A stretch of 64,000 nucleotides of DNA from Prinsepia uniflora (Eukaryota; Streptophyta; Magnoliopsida; Rosales; Rosaceae): contig CM064867.1 in the NCBI GenBank assembly GCA_032719365.1, positions 58,964,601 through 59,028,600 of the forward strand, given 5' to 3'. The notes under the pieces were generated by a model, which saw nothing but the letters and a program-made list of their open reading frames with translations, made no database searches and was not told where the DNA came from. Both the position numbers and the translations under genes were made by a program. This document shows positions 45,298 through 56,764 of the stretch, one piece after another; the stretch's first letter is position 1, and every line of letters begins with the position of its first letter.

Positions 45298-47322
45298 TGA
45301 CAGGACCGCCCCTGAAAGGGGCATCGATAACCGTGCTCGGTCCTGCTCCCGTCTGGCAAGATGACTGAAAATCCCAAGTTACCCTCAGTACTTGCCAAAC
45401 CAGGGATAGCCACACGTACTTGCTCATGCCTCCACCCCTCGTACAGCCTCGAACAACGCGCCACGACCTGGAGGGTCAATAAAAACCAAAAGGTGTGAGT
45501 GGACAAAAATAAATCAGTTTAGCAAAACAGTTACAACAAACGTTTTTACCCTCCGCGTAAAACGAATGCATGCATACAAAAATCATTTCGCAATCGGTTA
45601 AGGTTTCCCACATAAGAAAAACTGTGTATCACATTTCAACATAAGGAGAAACTCGTATGAACCTCAAAATCATTTTTCCTTTCTCCACCATCGGGTCTTA
45701 GCCCCAAAACCACGAATCAAAACCAAATGCACAACATGATCCAAAACCATCAACCATATATCGGGCCACTGCCCAACTCAACTGAAACATCAGAAGTCAT
45801 CAATAAATCACAAGTAAATCATTTTGCTGGATATCAAGTGCGCCCGAGTCTTTAAACTCAAAACCATGCGCATAAACAGGCCTTCTCGGGATATCAACGA
45901 GTCTTTAAACTCAGAACATAGTCAATAGGCCTCGGGGGTATCACAGTAACCGAGTCTTTAAACTCACGAGTCTTTAAACTCATTAAGGGCCCTCCCCCAT
46001 CATCAATTAACCGAGTCTTTAAACTCAAAACGTGCTCCAGCAATAGCACCCGGGTCTTTAAACCCAAAACAGTTTTCAACGGGTCTTTAAACCCCAAAAC
46101 ATATCAATCACGACAACGTGGGATCCATCCCAAAATCACATTTTTCACAAGAGGACCCATGGTCCGAAATTCCACATTCATTTTCCCCAAATCATACTTT
46201 ACAAACATAATCAAATCATCATGAAACACGGGGCATGCAAAACAGACCAAATCACTTTATTAAATCCTTTTTCATTCCCGAATTCGAATTCGCAATAATG
46301 ATTCCGTAAGCCGGCATCCGGAAGCATCATCCCGAACCCAAACCAAGAATCCGCTTTAAATTTCCGAAAACCGAAACCTCGTTCGTTAAAATTTCTTTTA
46401 TGCCCCGAGCATCAAGCCCGAAATCACCTTTTTCAAATCCATTTTAATTCCTTGAAATCACTTCACTCCTCAATTCTCATTATCAAAACATCAAGCCCAC
46501 AATCATAATTACCAAATCACAATCCAAGAAAAACATACTCCAAACCCACATTTTAAATCCTCAAAATCACAAGTCTCATTTTAATTCCCCAATTCAAACA
46601 TCAACAGTGTTCAAATCACACTAACTCAAAATCTCGTAAAGCGTGCAAATCCGGAACTTCCTCGAAAAACGTGTCAAAATCGTAAATCACACTCGCAAAT
46701 CATAAACAACCTTCTTAAATCATTTTACACCCATTTCATATAACTTCTTCCATTAAACCATCATTAAGCATACGAGGGACCATAGTCTCGAAATACGCGG
46801 AATTTCACATGTATAGTAAAAATACGTATAAATACGGGACCGAATACGTATAAATACGGAAATCAAAATCAATCACAACTTATAATCATAATCATAAAAT
46901 TATAGAAATAATTTATGCATGCATTAAATTTTGAAAGCAACGTCCACTCACACACCGTCCAATAGGGCTCGGTTTCACGCCGCACGCGGTTCCGTAATTT
47001 TCGATATTTTCCAGAAATTCCAAATCCTGTTTGAAAACATACTTTAGTGTCACTAAGGGCTTACATAACAACATACTAATTTCCCAAAATTTTCCGGGAA
47101 TTAATCATTAATTACAAACGTAATAGAAATCTTCGGACCCTCGGAACCACATCGAAACGGTGTCCGATAATTTCAAACCCAACGCTAAAATGTTTGTTAC
47201 ATTGTATAGGACAAAAGTCATTTTGCCACGTTCGTCCGATTTCGCCCAACTAATCACCGATTAACCCTGCAAATCATGATTAGTTACTAATCTAATCCCG
47301 AATTTCGGGATGGGTCGTTACA
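45298..47322 (-). repeat. 3' LTR with 1.7-kb internal deletion
   Basis: Matches the 5' LTR from TGACAGGACCGCCCC up to ATAGGACAAAAGTC (about 47216), then jumps directly to ATTTTGCCACGTTCGTCCG (53547 in the partner). The missing part contains the GC-rich stem-loop, the TATA-side region and both U3 boxes. It also carries two more GAGTCTTTAAACTC units than the 5' LTR (seven against five). Confidence 0.88.
45846..46094 (-). repeat. Seven-unit hairpin array with covarying stem
   Basis: GAGTCTTTAAACTC occurs at 45846, 45899, 45952, 45968 and 46013; GGGTCTTTAAACCC at 46052 and 46081. The GAGT/ACTC stem becomes GGGT/ACCC, so both sides change together around the constant CTTTAA. The partner array at 50550-50729 has five units (three GAGT, two GGGT). 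Confidence 0.9.
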
Positions 47323-48664
47323 ATCTTCCCCCCTTAAAGAATTTCGTCCCCGAAATTTCAACCGATCAAAACTCAACCGTTTCTCCCTCCTAAAACCAGT
47401 TTCGTTCTCGAAATTTCGAATTATCCTTATTCCACATCTACCACGTGGAAAACTTTTTGTCCTCGCAACACGTGTACACCCGTACACCAACTAACTCATC
47501 TGTACCCAAACGTACCATTATCGTCTCATGTCGAACCGACCACACTCAACCACCTCGACTGAAAATGATCACTTGATGACAGCTCCCACTGGAAGTCACC
47601 AAATCTCACTTGTCAGTCCGTGCTGACGCTACCAGCCGAACGGTCACCACTAAACCTCACCCGTAAGGTAATAATCAACAGCCAATTGGTGTCACATAAA
47701 GTTGCGTAAGATCAATAACACGATCTCATCTCGCAGGGCAAGCCCAACCCTGCGGCATAAATCAAGCTCAAATTCCAGTTCACAACAACACCGAGGGTGT
47801 CGGAATTAAGCCGAATGCCAACACGTACAACCACACCACTGGTACCTCCCACGTACCATCCCTAGATGCCACTCGGCCTGTCCGGTACCAGTCCTCGTAC
47901 ACCGTACAGGGTACGTACACCCATCTCCAACAAGTCCACTACAAGGTTCACAGTCGATCACAACCTGACACTGGGGTTCCTTGTCCAATCTCATACTAGA
48001 CAAATTGATCATTCTAACTCATCATCCATTCTAGATCCCATGGTCACCCGACCAGTAACACAAAATCATCCCCCAAACACGTCATCCAAGATGTACCAAT
48101 CCAAGCACGCTCGCCAAGGCGTGTACAGTCATGCCGAAAGGGCACCTAATCTTCCTCACAATTACCGAGGCGCACCAACCTCGAATCTATACTCGCTCAA
48201 CGGTTACCTCGTCACATCCGATTGACTTCGAAAAGAAGCCAATCCCAATCGCCCATCTCTATAACTGACCAATTAGACCCTGTTGGATATCCACTCATCC
48301 ACAGGCCAAGCCTTAAGTCCAAAACATAAACGTTCCCACTCGCTCGAGTACGGATTAACTTCGAAAAGAAGTTTGGTCCAACTATTCCCATATCCAAACA
48401 TTTATGACTGAGCGATAAGCTCTCCACCTAGCCCGATCAAGGCGATCACAGTCCAAGTTTGTTACCACGTCCAAGGCCCACAACCTCATCAACCAGATCC
48501 ACCTAGGATCCGCCCATGCTCACAGCTAGCAATCCACCTGGAACGCGACCGTAGGGTCTCACACCCACTGGATTTCCTGTTAACCACCCGGCACTCCTCC
48601 ACAACTTTCTCCTTCAATCATTCACTTAACCACATAATACATCCACTTTGTGAATCCCCTCCAT

Positions 48665-49060
48665 CTACCTCATCTCGATCCTTGCCACTCCACCTAGGAG
48701 AGACCAAGGATGATCCAATACGATGTCATCAACATCCATCCTATGTGAGTGCAACACAACTCTCTGCACCCCCAGTACCAAACATCCAGCATCGCTTGCC
48801 ACCAAGCAGAAAATGGGAGTCCCATTTACCCCAACCTCGAGAAATGCAACTCCACCCGATGACCCCAAAAATCTCATGGGTCCACCACCCAATACGCGCT
48901 CATCGTACGGGTATCCGTGATCAACATTTACCAGGGCAGAAAATAAGAAGTCAACCCCGATGACTTCCGAATACCAACCACCAAGGATTTTCCTCACGTC
49001 CCAAATATACCGCTTATCCACAAATCTCTTATCACCTCAACTCTGTTGGGACTTATCCCA
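48665..49060 (-). pseudogene. Relic of pol: protease end and linker to RT
   Basis: The minus-strand frame (118 codons from 49021) reads EVIGVDFLFSALVNVDHG, which fits the end of a retroviral-type protease (pattern DVILGMDWL then a short stretch to VDC). It continues with ERVLGGGPMRFLGSSGGV and LVASDAGCLVLGV and closes with DVDDIVLDHPW, which fits the ED-I-PVV-FPDVF lead-in to RT. The same segment, more damaged, is found on the plus strand at 57330-57660. RT does not follow. The assignment is by motif pattern only. Confidence 0.45.
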
Positions 49061-49853
49061 ACGCCTCACCATCTCCGCTGGATTCCATCCAGTCCATGAC
49101 TCAACCCCTACTGAATCTCAAGTACCAACGCACGTTCATCCAGCCAGGGTCACATCCCCACTCGTGGCCCAACACTCTCCATCACTGACACTAGCACCAG
49201 CACTAGTACCAGCACCAACATACACTCGTCCGCACTAGCACACCGTGTGCAAAGTGGGTAGCCCTGGATCTCCGCTCATACCGAGCGACGATCCCGCATC
49301 ATCACCCGTGCCCCGCAACCATGGGTACCACCATTCTGACAATCCACATCAGAAATAATGAACGCTCCCTGATCCTAAACCACTACCGTGCACCCACGAC
49401 AATTAGCTATCTCCACAAAACCACCGTTCCACAAAACCAAGCCATAATTTCCTAACTCATCCAATAAATGACCATAAATCGGTCCTTGGCATCCTAAGTG
49501 CCAAACGTTCCTCACTCAGCCTTCCTAGCTCCACTCAAGTCTTGACACCAAATCATGACTCACCTCACGTTCCTAACCCCAAGTCCTGACTCATCGTGAG
49601 TCCCACATCCACATCTTGACTCCTCCTGAGTCCAAACTCATACCAAACCAATCATGTCATCACTGACATACCCAATCCCCGAGCAATATCCAATGCTCAA
49701 CCACTTCCTATACGACCAGTAGGGCCTAAGAGAAAGTACAATTTGCCCAAAAATGCGGCCTTCCGGCCACCGGTCTCGCTTGTCCTTGCGACCCACACAA
49801 TTCTACGTCTAACAAATCGCAGTTCGCAGCGTCCACTACCCTACCTCTGACCC

Positions 49854-49958
49854 TCAAACCATGGTCAATCTCACCCGAGATCTAACACGAGGTCCCAAAC
49901 ACCCTCGCCTACTCGTCTCACTACCAGGTCGTGCACGAGGCTTACGCTTCGGAGGCAT
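49854..49958 (-). pseudogene. gag start, truncated to 34 codons
   Basis: ATG at 49958 opens MPPKRKPRARPGSETSRRG and stops after 34 codons. The position relative to the primer site and the MPP start match the intact gag at 33297 (MPPSRASRTRSEDGRG). No capsid domain follows. Confidence 0.6.
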
Positions 49959-50001
49959 GATGTGGCAACAGAATCAGCAACCCAACGCTCTGATACCAAA
50001 T

Positions 50002-53000
50002 TGACAGGACCGCCCCTGAAAGGGGCATCGATAACCGTGCTCGGTCCTGCTCCCGTCTGGCAAGATGACTGAAAATCCCAAGTTACCCTCAGTACTTGCC
50101 AAACCAGGGATAGCCACACGTACTTGCTCATGCCTCCACCCCTCGTACAGCCTCGAACAACGCGCCACGACCTGGAGGGTCAATAAAAACCAAAAGGTGT
50201 GAGTGGACAAAAATAAATCAGTTTAGCAAAATAGTTACAACAAACGTTTTTACCCTCCACGTAAAACGAATGCATGCATACAAAAATCATTTCGCAATCG
50301 GTTAAGGTTTCCCACATAAGAAAAACTGTGTATCACATTTCAACATAAGGAGAAACTCGTATGAACCTCAAAATCATTTTTCCTTTCTCCACCATCGGGT
50401 CTTAGCCCCAAAACCACGAATCAAAACCAAATGCACAACATGATCCAAAACCATCAACCATATATCGGGCCACTGCCCAACTCAACTGAAACATCAGAAG
50501 TCATCAATAAATCACAAGTAAATCATTTTGCTGGATATCAAGTGCGCCCGAGTCTTTAAACTCAAAACCATGCGCATAAACAGGCCTTCCCGGGATATCA
50601 ACGAGTCTTTAAACTCATTAAGGGCCCTCCCCCATCATCAATTAACCGAGTCTTTAAACTCAAAACGTGCTCCAGCAATAGCACCCGGGTCTTTAAACCC
50701 AAAACAGTTTTCAACGGGTCTTTAAACCCCAAAACATATCAATCACGACAACGTGGGATCCATCCCAAAATCACATTTTTCACAAGAGGACCCATGGTCC
50801 GAAATTCCACATTCATTTTCCCCAAATCATACTTTACAAACATAATCAAATCATCATGAAACACGGGGCATGCAAAACAGACCAAATCACTTTATTAAAT
50901 CCTTTTTCATTCCCGAATTCGAATTCGCAATAATGATTCCGTAAGCCGGCATCCGGAAGCATCATCCCGAACCCAAACCAAGAATCCGCTTTAAATTTCC
51001 GAAAACCGAAACCTCGTTCGTTAAAATTTCTTTTATGCCCCGAGCATCAAGCCCGAAATCACCTTTTTCAAATCCATTTTAATTCCTTGAAATCACTTCA
51101 CTCCTCAATTCTCATTATCAAAACATCAAGCCCACAATCATAATTACCAAATCACAATCCAAGAAAAACATACTCCAAACCCACATTTTAAATCCTCAAA
51201 ATCACAAGTCTCATTTTAATTCCCCAATTCAAACATCAACAGTGTTCAAATCACACTAACTCAAAATCTCATAAAGCGTGCAAATCCGGAACTTCCTCGA
51301 AAAACGTGTCAAAATCGTAAGTCACACTCGCAAATCATAAACAACCTTCTTAAATCATTTTACACCCATTTCATATAACTTCTTCCATTAAACCATCATT
51401 AAGCATACGAGGGACCATAGTCTCGAAATACGCGGAATTTCACATGTATAGTAAAAATACGTATAAATACGGGACCAAATATGTATAAATACGGAAATCA
51501 AAATCAATCACAACTTATAATCATAATCATAAAATTATAGAAATAATTTATGCATGCATTAAATTTTGAAAGCAACGTCCACTCACACACCGTCCAATAG
51601 GGCTCGGTTTCACGCCGCACGCGGTTCCGTAATTTTCGATATTTTCCAGAAATTCCAAATCCTGTTTGAAAACATACTTTAGTGTCACTAAGGGCTTACA
51701 TAACAGCAAACTAATTTCCCAAAATTTTCCGGGAATTAATCATTAATTACAAACGTAATAGAAATCTTCGGACCCTCGGAACCACATCGAAACGGTGTCC
51801 GATAATTTCAAACCCAACGCTAAAATGTTTGTTACATTGTATAGGACAAAAGTCGTGTTGAACTCACCTTGAAATTCGGGTTCACGCGCCGTCACGCGCC
51901 GCCGCAAGCGGCTGCGCGTGACACCCACGCGCCAGCTACAGTAACCCCAACGGTCACCATCTTCGCCCGACTGCCTGGTAAACGGGCCGTTCAACCCGCG
52001 TGATGACCCATTTAGTTCACTGTCGAATCAACCCTAATTCTTTCAATTGAGCAAATGAACACCTTCGTTACAAGTTCAATTACAGTTCTGGGACATTAAT
52101 TCTACAACCACTTACCTAAAATCAGACGACTCAATGACGAACATCGAAGAACACCTGTGTACTGCTCCTTCATCGAATTCCATCATTGCCGTCCGATTTC
52201 AATCAATTGATCCAGCCAACAGTTTCGTCTGATCAATCTAAGCTGGCTTCCAAGCTCAATTGTGTCTTCAAACTCCCCCACTTACACGACCCCATCCTCA
52301 ATTTCTCTGAACTCCGCCGTGACTGTCCAAGCCTTCCCAGGGCTTAAAGCTTCGATCCCATGATCTGGATCGACTAAAGGAGGTCCCAGAAGACAGAATT
52401 GATCCATAATTGGTCTTGGGTTGGCCTACATTTCGATTTGAACTTTTGAATTTGGTTAGACATAGTTTCGGGTTTCTGGGCGCAATTTCTCACCCAGACC
52501 AGACATTTCTCCTCCCAGCTCATCTCTCTGATTCTCACTAGCTCCCTCTGTCCCTCTCAACACATCCTAGAGTCGATTAAACCCTCCAATTGTTCCACCC
52601 AACCAACCAATGCTCTGTTCCATAGTTCAATGTCGCCACTCAGTTTCCAGTCCCAATTCCACTCCACTTCACCCAGAACACACCCTTGCAATGCCTCTGA
52701 CCATGTCCCCTCACTCAAAGTGTAAACAAAACAAGAGCAACGGTGCTCCCAACCTCACTCGTGCACTCACCCGCACTCCTGTCCAAACTCTGTTTTCATT
52801 TTTTTCCTAAACACTCACCCAACAACCATTTCCAGCTCCTGACCCCGCACTGGTTCCACGCACACCAACACACACCGTGCACTGCTCTAACCACTCAACT
52901 CCCTAAACAATTATTCGTGCTCTGCGCAACACTCCCAATTGCTTAAACAATTTCCAGCCCAATGCTCACTGCCCCCCACAAGTACCCAGAACCATTAACA

Positions 53001-53655
53001 ATGGCGCCCGTGCTGCTCACCCAGCACGCCCACAACCCACTCAACAGTCACTAACCCAATTTTCTAAGTTAATCTGTTAAACAATTCATAGAACAAAACA
53101 ATTGGGGCAGTCACTCACGGCGTGGGCATCAGAATCTGTTTCCGCGGCAATCAAATAGTTCCCCTGCAACCCAAATTACCATTTTGCCCCCAGAACAAAA
53201 ATTACCAAAATGCCCTCATGCCATCTAGACTCGTAACTTTCCCGTTCGAAGTCCGATTTCGACGTGCCGCCTGTCGTCGAACTCAGGACATCGAGACCTT
53301 CCTAACGGTCCTTGGCCCTCGGCCATCGGACCTCCCGATCAAAAAGTCAACATTTTCCCTTATTTCGTCCAAATTACGAAAATGCCCCCGGACTTCCGAA
53401 CGTCATAACTTTCACCACGAACGTCGGAATCGAACGTGCCACCTGTCTATGAACTCGTGACGTCTCAGACTACGTCACAGTCATCGGTCAAGGTCCATTT
53501 GACCGTCCGAAAAAAAATCAACGTTTTACCCACGATCAGGGGCAAAACGGTCATTTTGCCACGTTCGTCCGATTTCGCCCAACTAATCACCGATTAACCC
53601 TGCAAATCATGATTAGTTACTAATATAATCCCGAATTTCGGGATGGGTCGTTACA
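50002..53655 (-). repeat. 5' LTR, 3,654 bp
   Basis: Reads TGTAACGACCC at 53655 to TGTCA at 50002. It carries GTGAGTGGACAAAA near 50202, ATGCATGCAT near 50270, the five-unit hairpin array at 50550-50729, ATGCATGCAT near 51550 with GTCCACTCACACACC after it, and the GC-rich stem-loop at 51893-51920 (13-base arms with one mismatch and an AA spacer). Two U3 boxes lie at 53220-53510. It is the full-length reference for this subfamily; no palindrome of the GATGAGTGACA type is seen in it. Confidence 0.88.
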
Positions 53656-55497
53656 GTGTGTGGGCGCGTTACCCACTTTCTGGGGAAGGTTCCAAGATAT
53701 GAAGTCATCCTTTCGATGTAACGAACATTTTGGGACTGTTTTCGTGTCAATCGGACATCGTCTCGATATAGTTCGGGATGTCCGAAGGATTAGGATCGAC
53801 TTTGAAAATAGTTAAAAATTCCAGAAACATACGGGGCTTTAGCGAAGGGTTATTTAAGTAGTTTGTAACCTTCTATTACGATTTGGTCAGGTTCGGTAAT
53901 CCCGGAGGCGACGATTGGCTCGGGAGAGGCGTATGGCACGTGTGTGGAGGCGGGGATACGGACAGTCTGTGGGTGGACCTTTCTTTCGAAATTGATGCAT
54001 GCATAAATGTTTTATAATTGTTTTAGAACATGTTTTGTGATGCCAAGAGTGCATTTGTTTGTGGTAGCCTAGGATTTACGTATTTGCACGTACTTTGAGA
54101 TTTCTGGTTTTATACGATGCTTATACGTGCTAGGTTTTCAATGAGGGTTTAATGAATTGGTTTTGGATTTGGAAACATGAACTCGGGTACGAGACCCATT
54201 TGATTTACAAACTCTAGGACTTGGAGTCCATTTGATTTGATGAGGAATCGGACCGAGGGTCTATTTGAGTATACGATCGGGCCGAGGGCCACGTTGGTTT
54301 AGAAATCCGGGCTTGAGGTCCATTTGGTTGTAATCTCGGGCTTGAGACCCCTTTGACTGTAGTATCGGGCTTGAGGCCCTGTTGGTTGTGAAATAGGGCT
54401 TAAGTCCCCGTTGATTATGGTTTCAGGCTTAGGGCCTAGTTAGTTGTGATATCGGGCTAGAGGCCCAGTTGATTGTAACATCTGGCTTGAGTCCCAGTTC
54501 GGTTTATGAAGTGAGAATTCGGACATGAGACCTTGTTGAAATGTGGATTTAGGCTGAGGCCTGTGAAAGTGAATTTGAATCGGATTCGAGGAATCCTATT
54601 GAGATGAATCGGATTCGAGGAATCCTATTGAGATGAATCGGATTCGAGGAATCCTATTGAGATGAATCGGGTACGAGACCCAGTTGAAATGTGTTTTGAG
54701 AAAGAAAGTATTTAAAATGAATTATACCTTCCATATGATTTATATGGTCTCCTCCAGACGTCGACCTGAAGAGTCACGATCCACAAACCAGAATGGGTAT
54801 CCCCATAGGGATCTCGTTCCAGTAGTGGAAGTTATGATGTGGTCTCGGACCAGATTCCGGAGAGATGTTTGGACTAGATCCAGAGATAGAGCTCGGACTA
54901 GATCTAGAGATAGAGCCTCCCAGATGGAGAATTCCTGGGGGAAGACTCGGAGTGAGACCCTGAGTAGTGTGCACACTAGTATAGATATGATGAATCATGA
55001 CATATATCGGGGATGTGTTCCCTAGGCGTTGCGTGCCCCGAGTTGGCTTTTTCTCGGAAGTGTCGCGGATGGGTTATATGTATGAGTACGTATGAGGTTT
55101 TATGAAAGTGATTTGGGGTCGGAGACCCCGTGTTCCATGTTTTAGAAATGGTTTGGTGCGGAGACCCCGTATTTGATGTTTTAACGTTTACTGGATTTGG
55201 GCAGAGACCCACTTGTGTTGATTTGGGCTGAGTTCCCATGTATTGATTTATGGTTTTAAGATTGTGATTTTAGGCTGGGGACCCAAATGGTTTTATGGTT
55301 CATGAAGGTTTATGGGGAACAGGCATGAACCCTTGAAAGGTTTGAGAATGTCTTTGTATGAAAACGTTTTATTAAAATATTATTTTGTCCACTCACAGTT
55401 TTTGTTGTTTTGAATGCCCTTCAGGTTGATAGCGGACGGGCTGTAGCAGAGACGAGACATCACACTCCTCCTCCTACGATCCTAGCGTACTCTGGAA
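53656..55497 (+). repeat. LTR fragment, plus orientation, right of insertion
   Basis: Continues 44795-45297. It contains the TCGGACATC/GATGTCCGA stem at 53751-53785, GTCTGTGGGTGGAC near 53965, ATGCATGCAT near 53996, the hairpin array at 54180-54700, AGTGTGCACACT near 54966, and TTTTGTCCACTCACAG near 55383. It stops inside the CTCTGGAAGC block, where it joins a different LTR at 55498. Confidence 0.7.
54581..54667 (+). repeat. 29-bp hairpin unit in three tandem copies
   Basis: CGGATTCGAGGAATCC recurs at 54581, 54610 and 54639, each with GGATTC and GAATCC arms around GAG. The related LTR at 37345 has a single copy, so this is a local expansion. Confidence 0.9.
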
Positions 55498-55991
55498 GCA
55501 GATTTACTAGATTATGTATTTGGATTTCAGATTTATTGGATTTATGATTTGGTTTTTGGTGTTAATGGATTTGGGTAGGGACCCACATGGTTTGGATTTA
55601 CGGTTTTGGGTTGAGTTCCCACTTACTTGGATTTATGGCTTTGGGTAAGGCCATAATAATTTAATTATGTTAAATGGTTTGATTATTGGTTTTCGAATGC
55701 ATGTATAGTTTTTAGTGAAGAGCATAAATGTCTTCTTATGCACTGTGTTTTTATTAAACTATTGATTTTCATCTACTCATAACTTTGAATGGTTTTAATG
55801 CCCTTCAGGTTGATCACAGATGCGGGCTGTAGCAGAGACCGAGACATCAGTCTCCTCCACCGATCCTAGGGAGCTCTAGAAGCCCTGAACGGGCTGAGGC
55901 TTTGAGTTATCCCTTTTCTGACACTTCGTGTCAGACGGGAGCATGACACATCCCACAGTAATCTCGGGGTGGATTGGGATGTGTCGTGTCA
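55498..55991 (+). repeat. 5' LTR 3'-end of the last element
   Basis: Matches the LTR at 61230 in the part visible at 63696-64000 (GGATTTATGATTTGG, GGGTTGAGTTCCCACTTACTTGG, TTAAATGGTTTGATTATTGG, AATGC(A)TGCATA) and continues to the true 3' end: the TCTGACAC-TTC-GTGTCAGA stem at 55917-55935 and GATGTGTCGTGTCA at 55991. Its left side joins the unrelated LTR fragment at 55497, so the 5' LTR is truncated or chimeric. Confidence 0.75.
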
Positions 55992-55993
55992 AG

Positions 55994-56005
55994 TGGTATC
56001 AAAGC
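55994..56005 (+). other. Primer binding site, initiator tRNA-Met type
   Basis: TGGTATCAAAGC two bases after the LTR end, one mismatch from the TGGTATCAGAGC seen in the other elements. It fixes the plus orientation of the element whose 3' LTR starts at 61230. Confidence 0.75.
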
Positions 56006-56764
56006 ACGGCTTGCTCTTTTGATACACGTGGTTCGAGGATGTGATGTCTCTACGTGGTCAGCCCCTTATCAACCTGATAGTTAGGATGCCGGTAAGATAG
56101 TTATTGGGAATGAATGGTGGATAGTTTGGTTAGGCTGTTGATGCCTGAGTATGCCATAGTTATGTCGTGGTTTGGCAGTGTGGGACCCTATTGAGGGATG
56201 AACATAACAGTGCTTTAGAGTTTTGACCATGGGACGGTTATGTCGAGATTCTCTATCACGATATTGCAAGATTGGATATGAGGATAGTGTGGAGTTGTGA
56301 CCATTAGATGGTCAGGTTATGTTGAGTTGGAAAGTGGTGCTGCTGAGAGCAGCCGGGTTTCTCAAACCCTTGTTGTGACTGATGATGTGGAGAATATGAG
56401 TACAGCAGAGTTAGTTGATGACCTTAGTGAGAAACAGTAGTGTATGATTTATGGTTCGGAAATATTAGTAGGCGAGTGGTTTGACTTTGGCGACCTTTCG
56501 GAGTCGAGACCGTTGGTCGGTCATGTCATGTCAGCTTGGTGATTGTGCTGCAGAGTGCAGTTGAGATCGGGAATGACTTAGTGGACGACACTGGTTGAGT
56601 CGAGTTGAGACCAGTTAAAAATTGGTTAGAGATTGGTTGGACAGGTTATCAAGGTGTAATATTTTTTTATAGAGTCCCGGAGTGGGGATACAAAGTAGTG
56701 AGCACTAGCGGTTGATTCCGGTTGGATGTGGAGTCTCAATAGCGATGTCTAGTGGTTGGGTCTG

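Larger units (their letters stand above)
47323..50001 (-). other. Internal region of the 45298-53655 element
   Basis: The polypurine tract sits at 47323-47360 (minus strand GGACGAAATTCTTTAAGG then GGGGAAG). A CACGTGTACACC block at 47467 is shared with 30678. A protease-linker relic lies at 48665-49060. The primer site is at 49987-49998. Around 49060-49850 nothing is recognisable, and no RT, RNase H or integrase is visible. Confidence 0.6.
45298..53655 (-). mobile_element. LTR retrotransposon with unequal LTRs, TSD GTGTG
   Basis: An 8,358-bp minus-strand element bounded by GTGTG at 45293-45297 and 53656-53660. It comprises a 5' LTR (50002-53655, 3,654 bp), a primer site at 49987-49998 (TGGTATCAGAGC on the minus strand), the first codons of gag, a decayed internal region with a protease-linker relic, a polypurine tract, and a 3' LTR (45298-47322) that has lost about 1.7 kb. 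Where they overlap the LTRs are nearly identical, so the insertion is fairly recent and the 3' LTR deletion arose at or after it. Confidence 0.9.
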
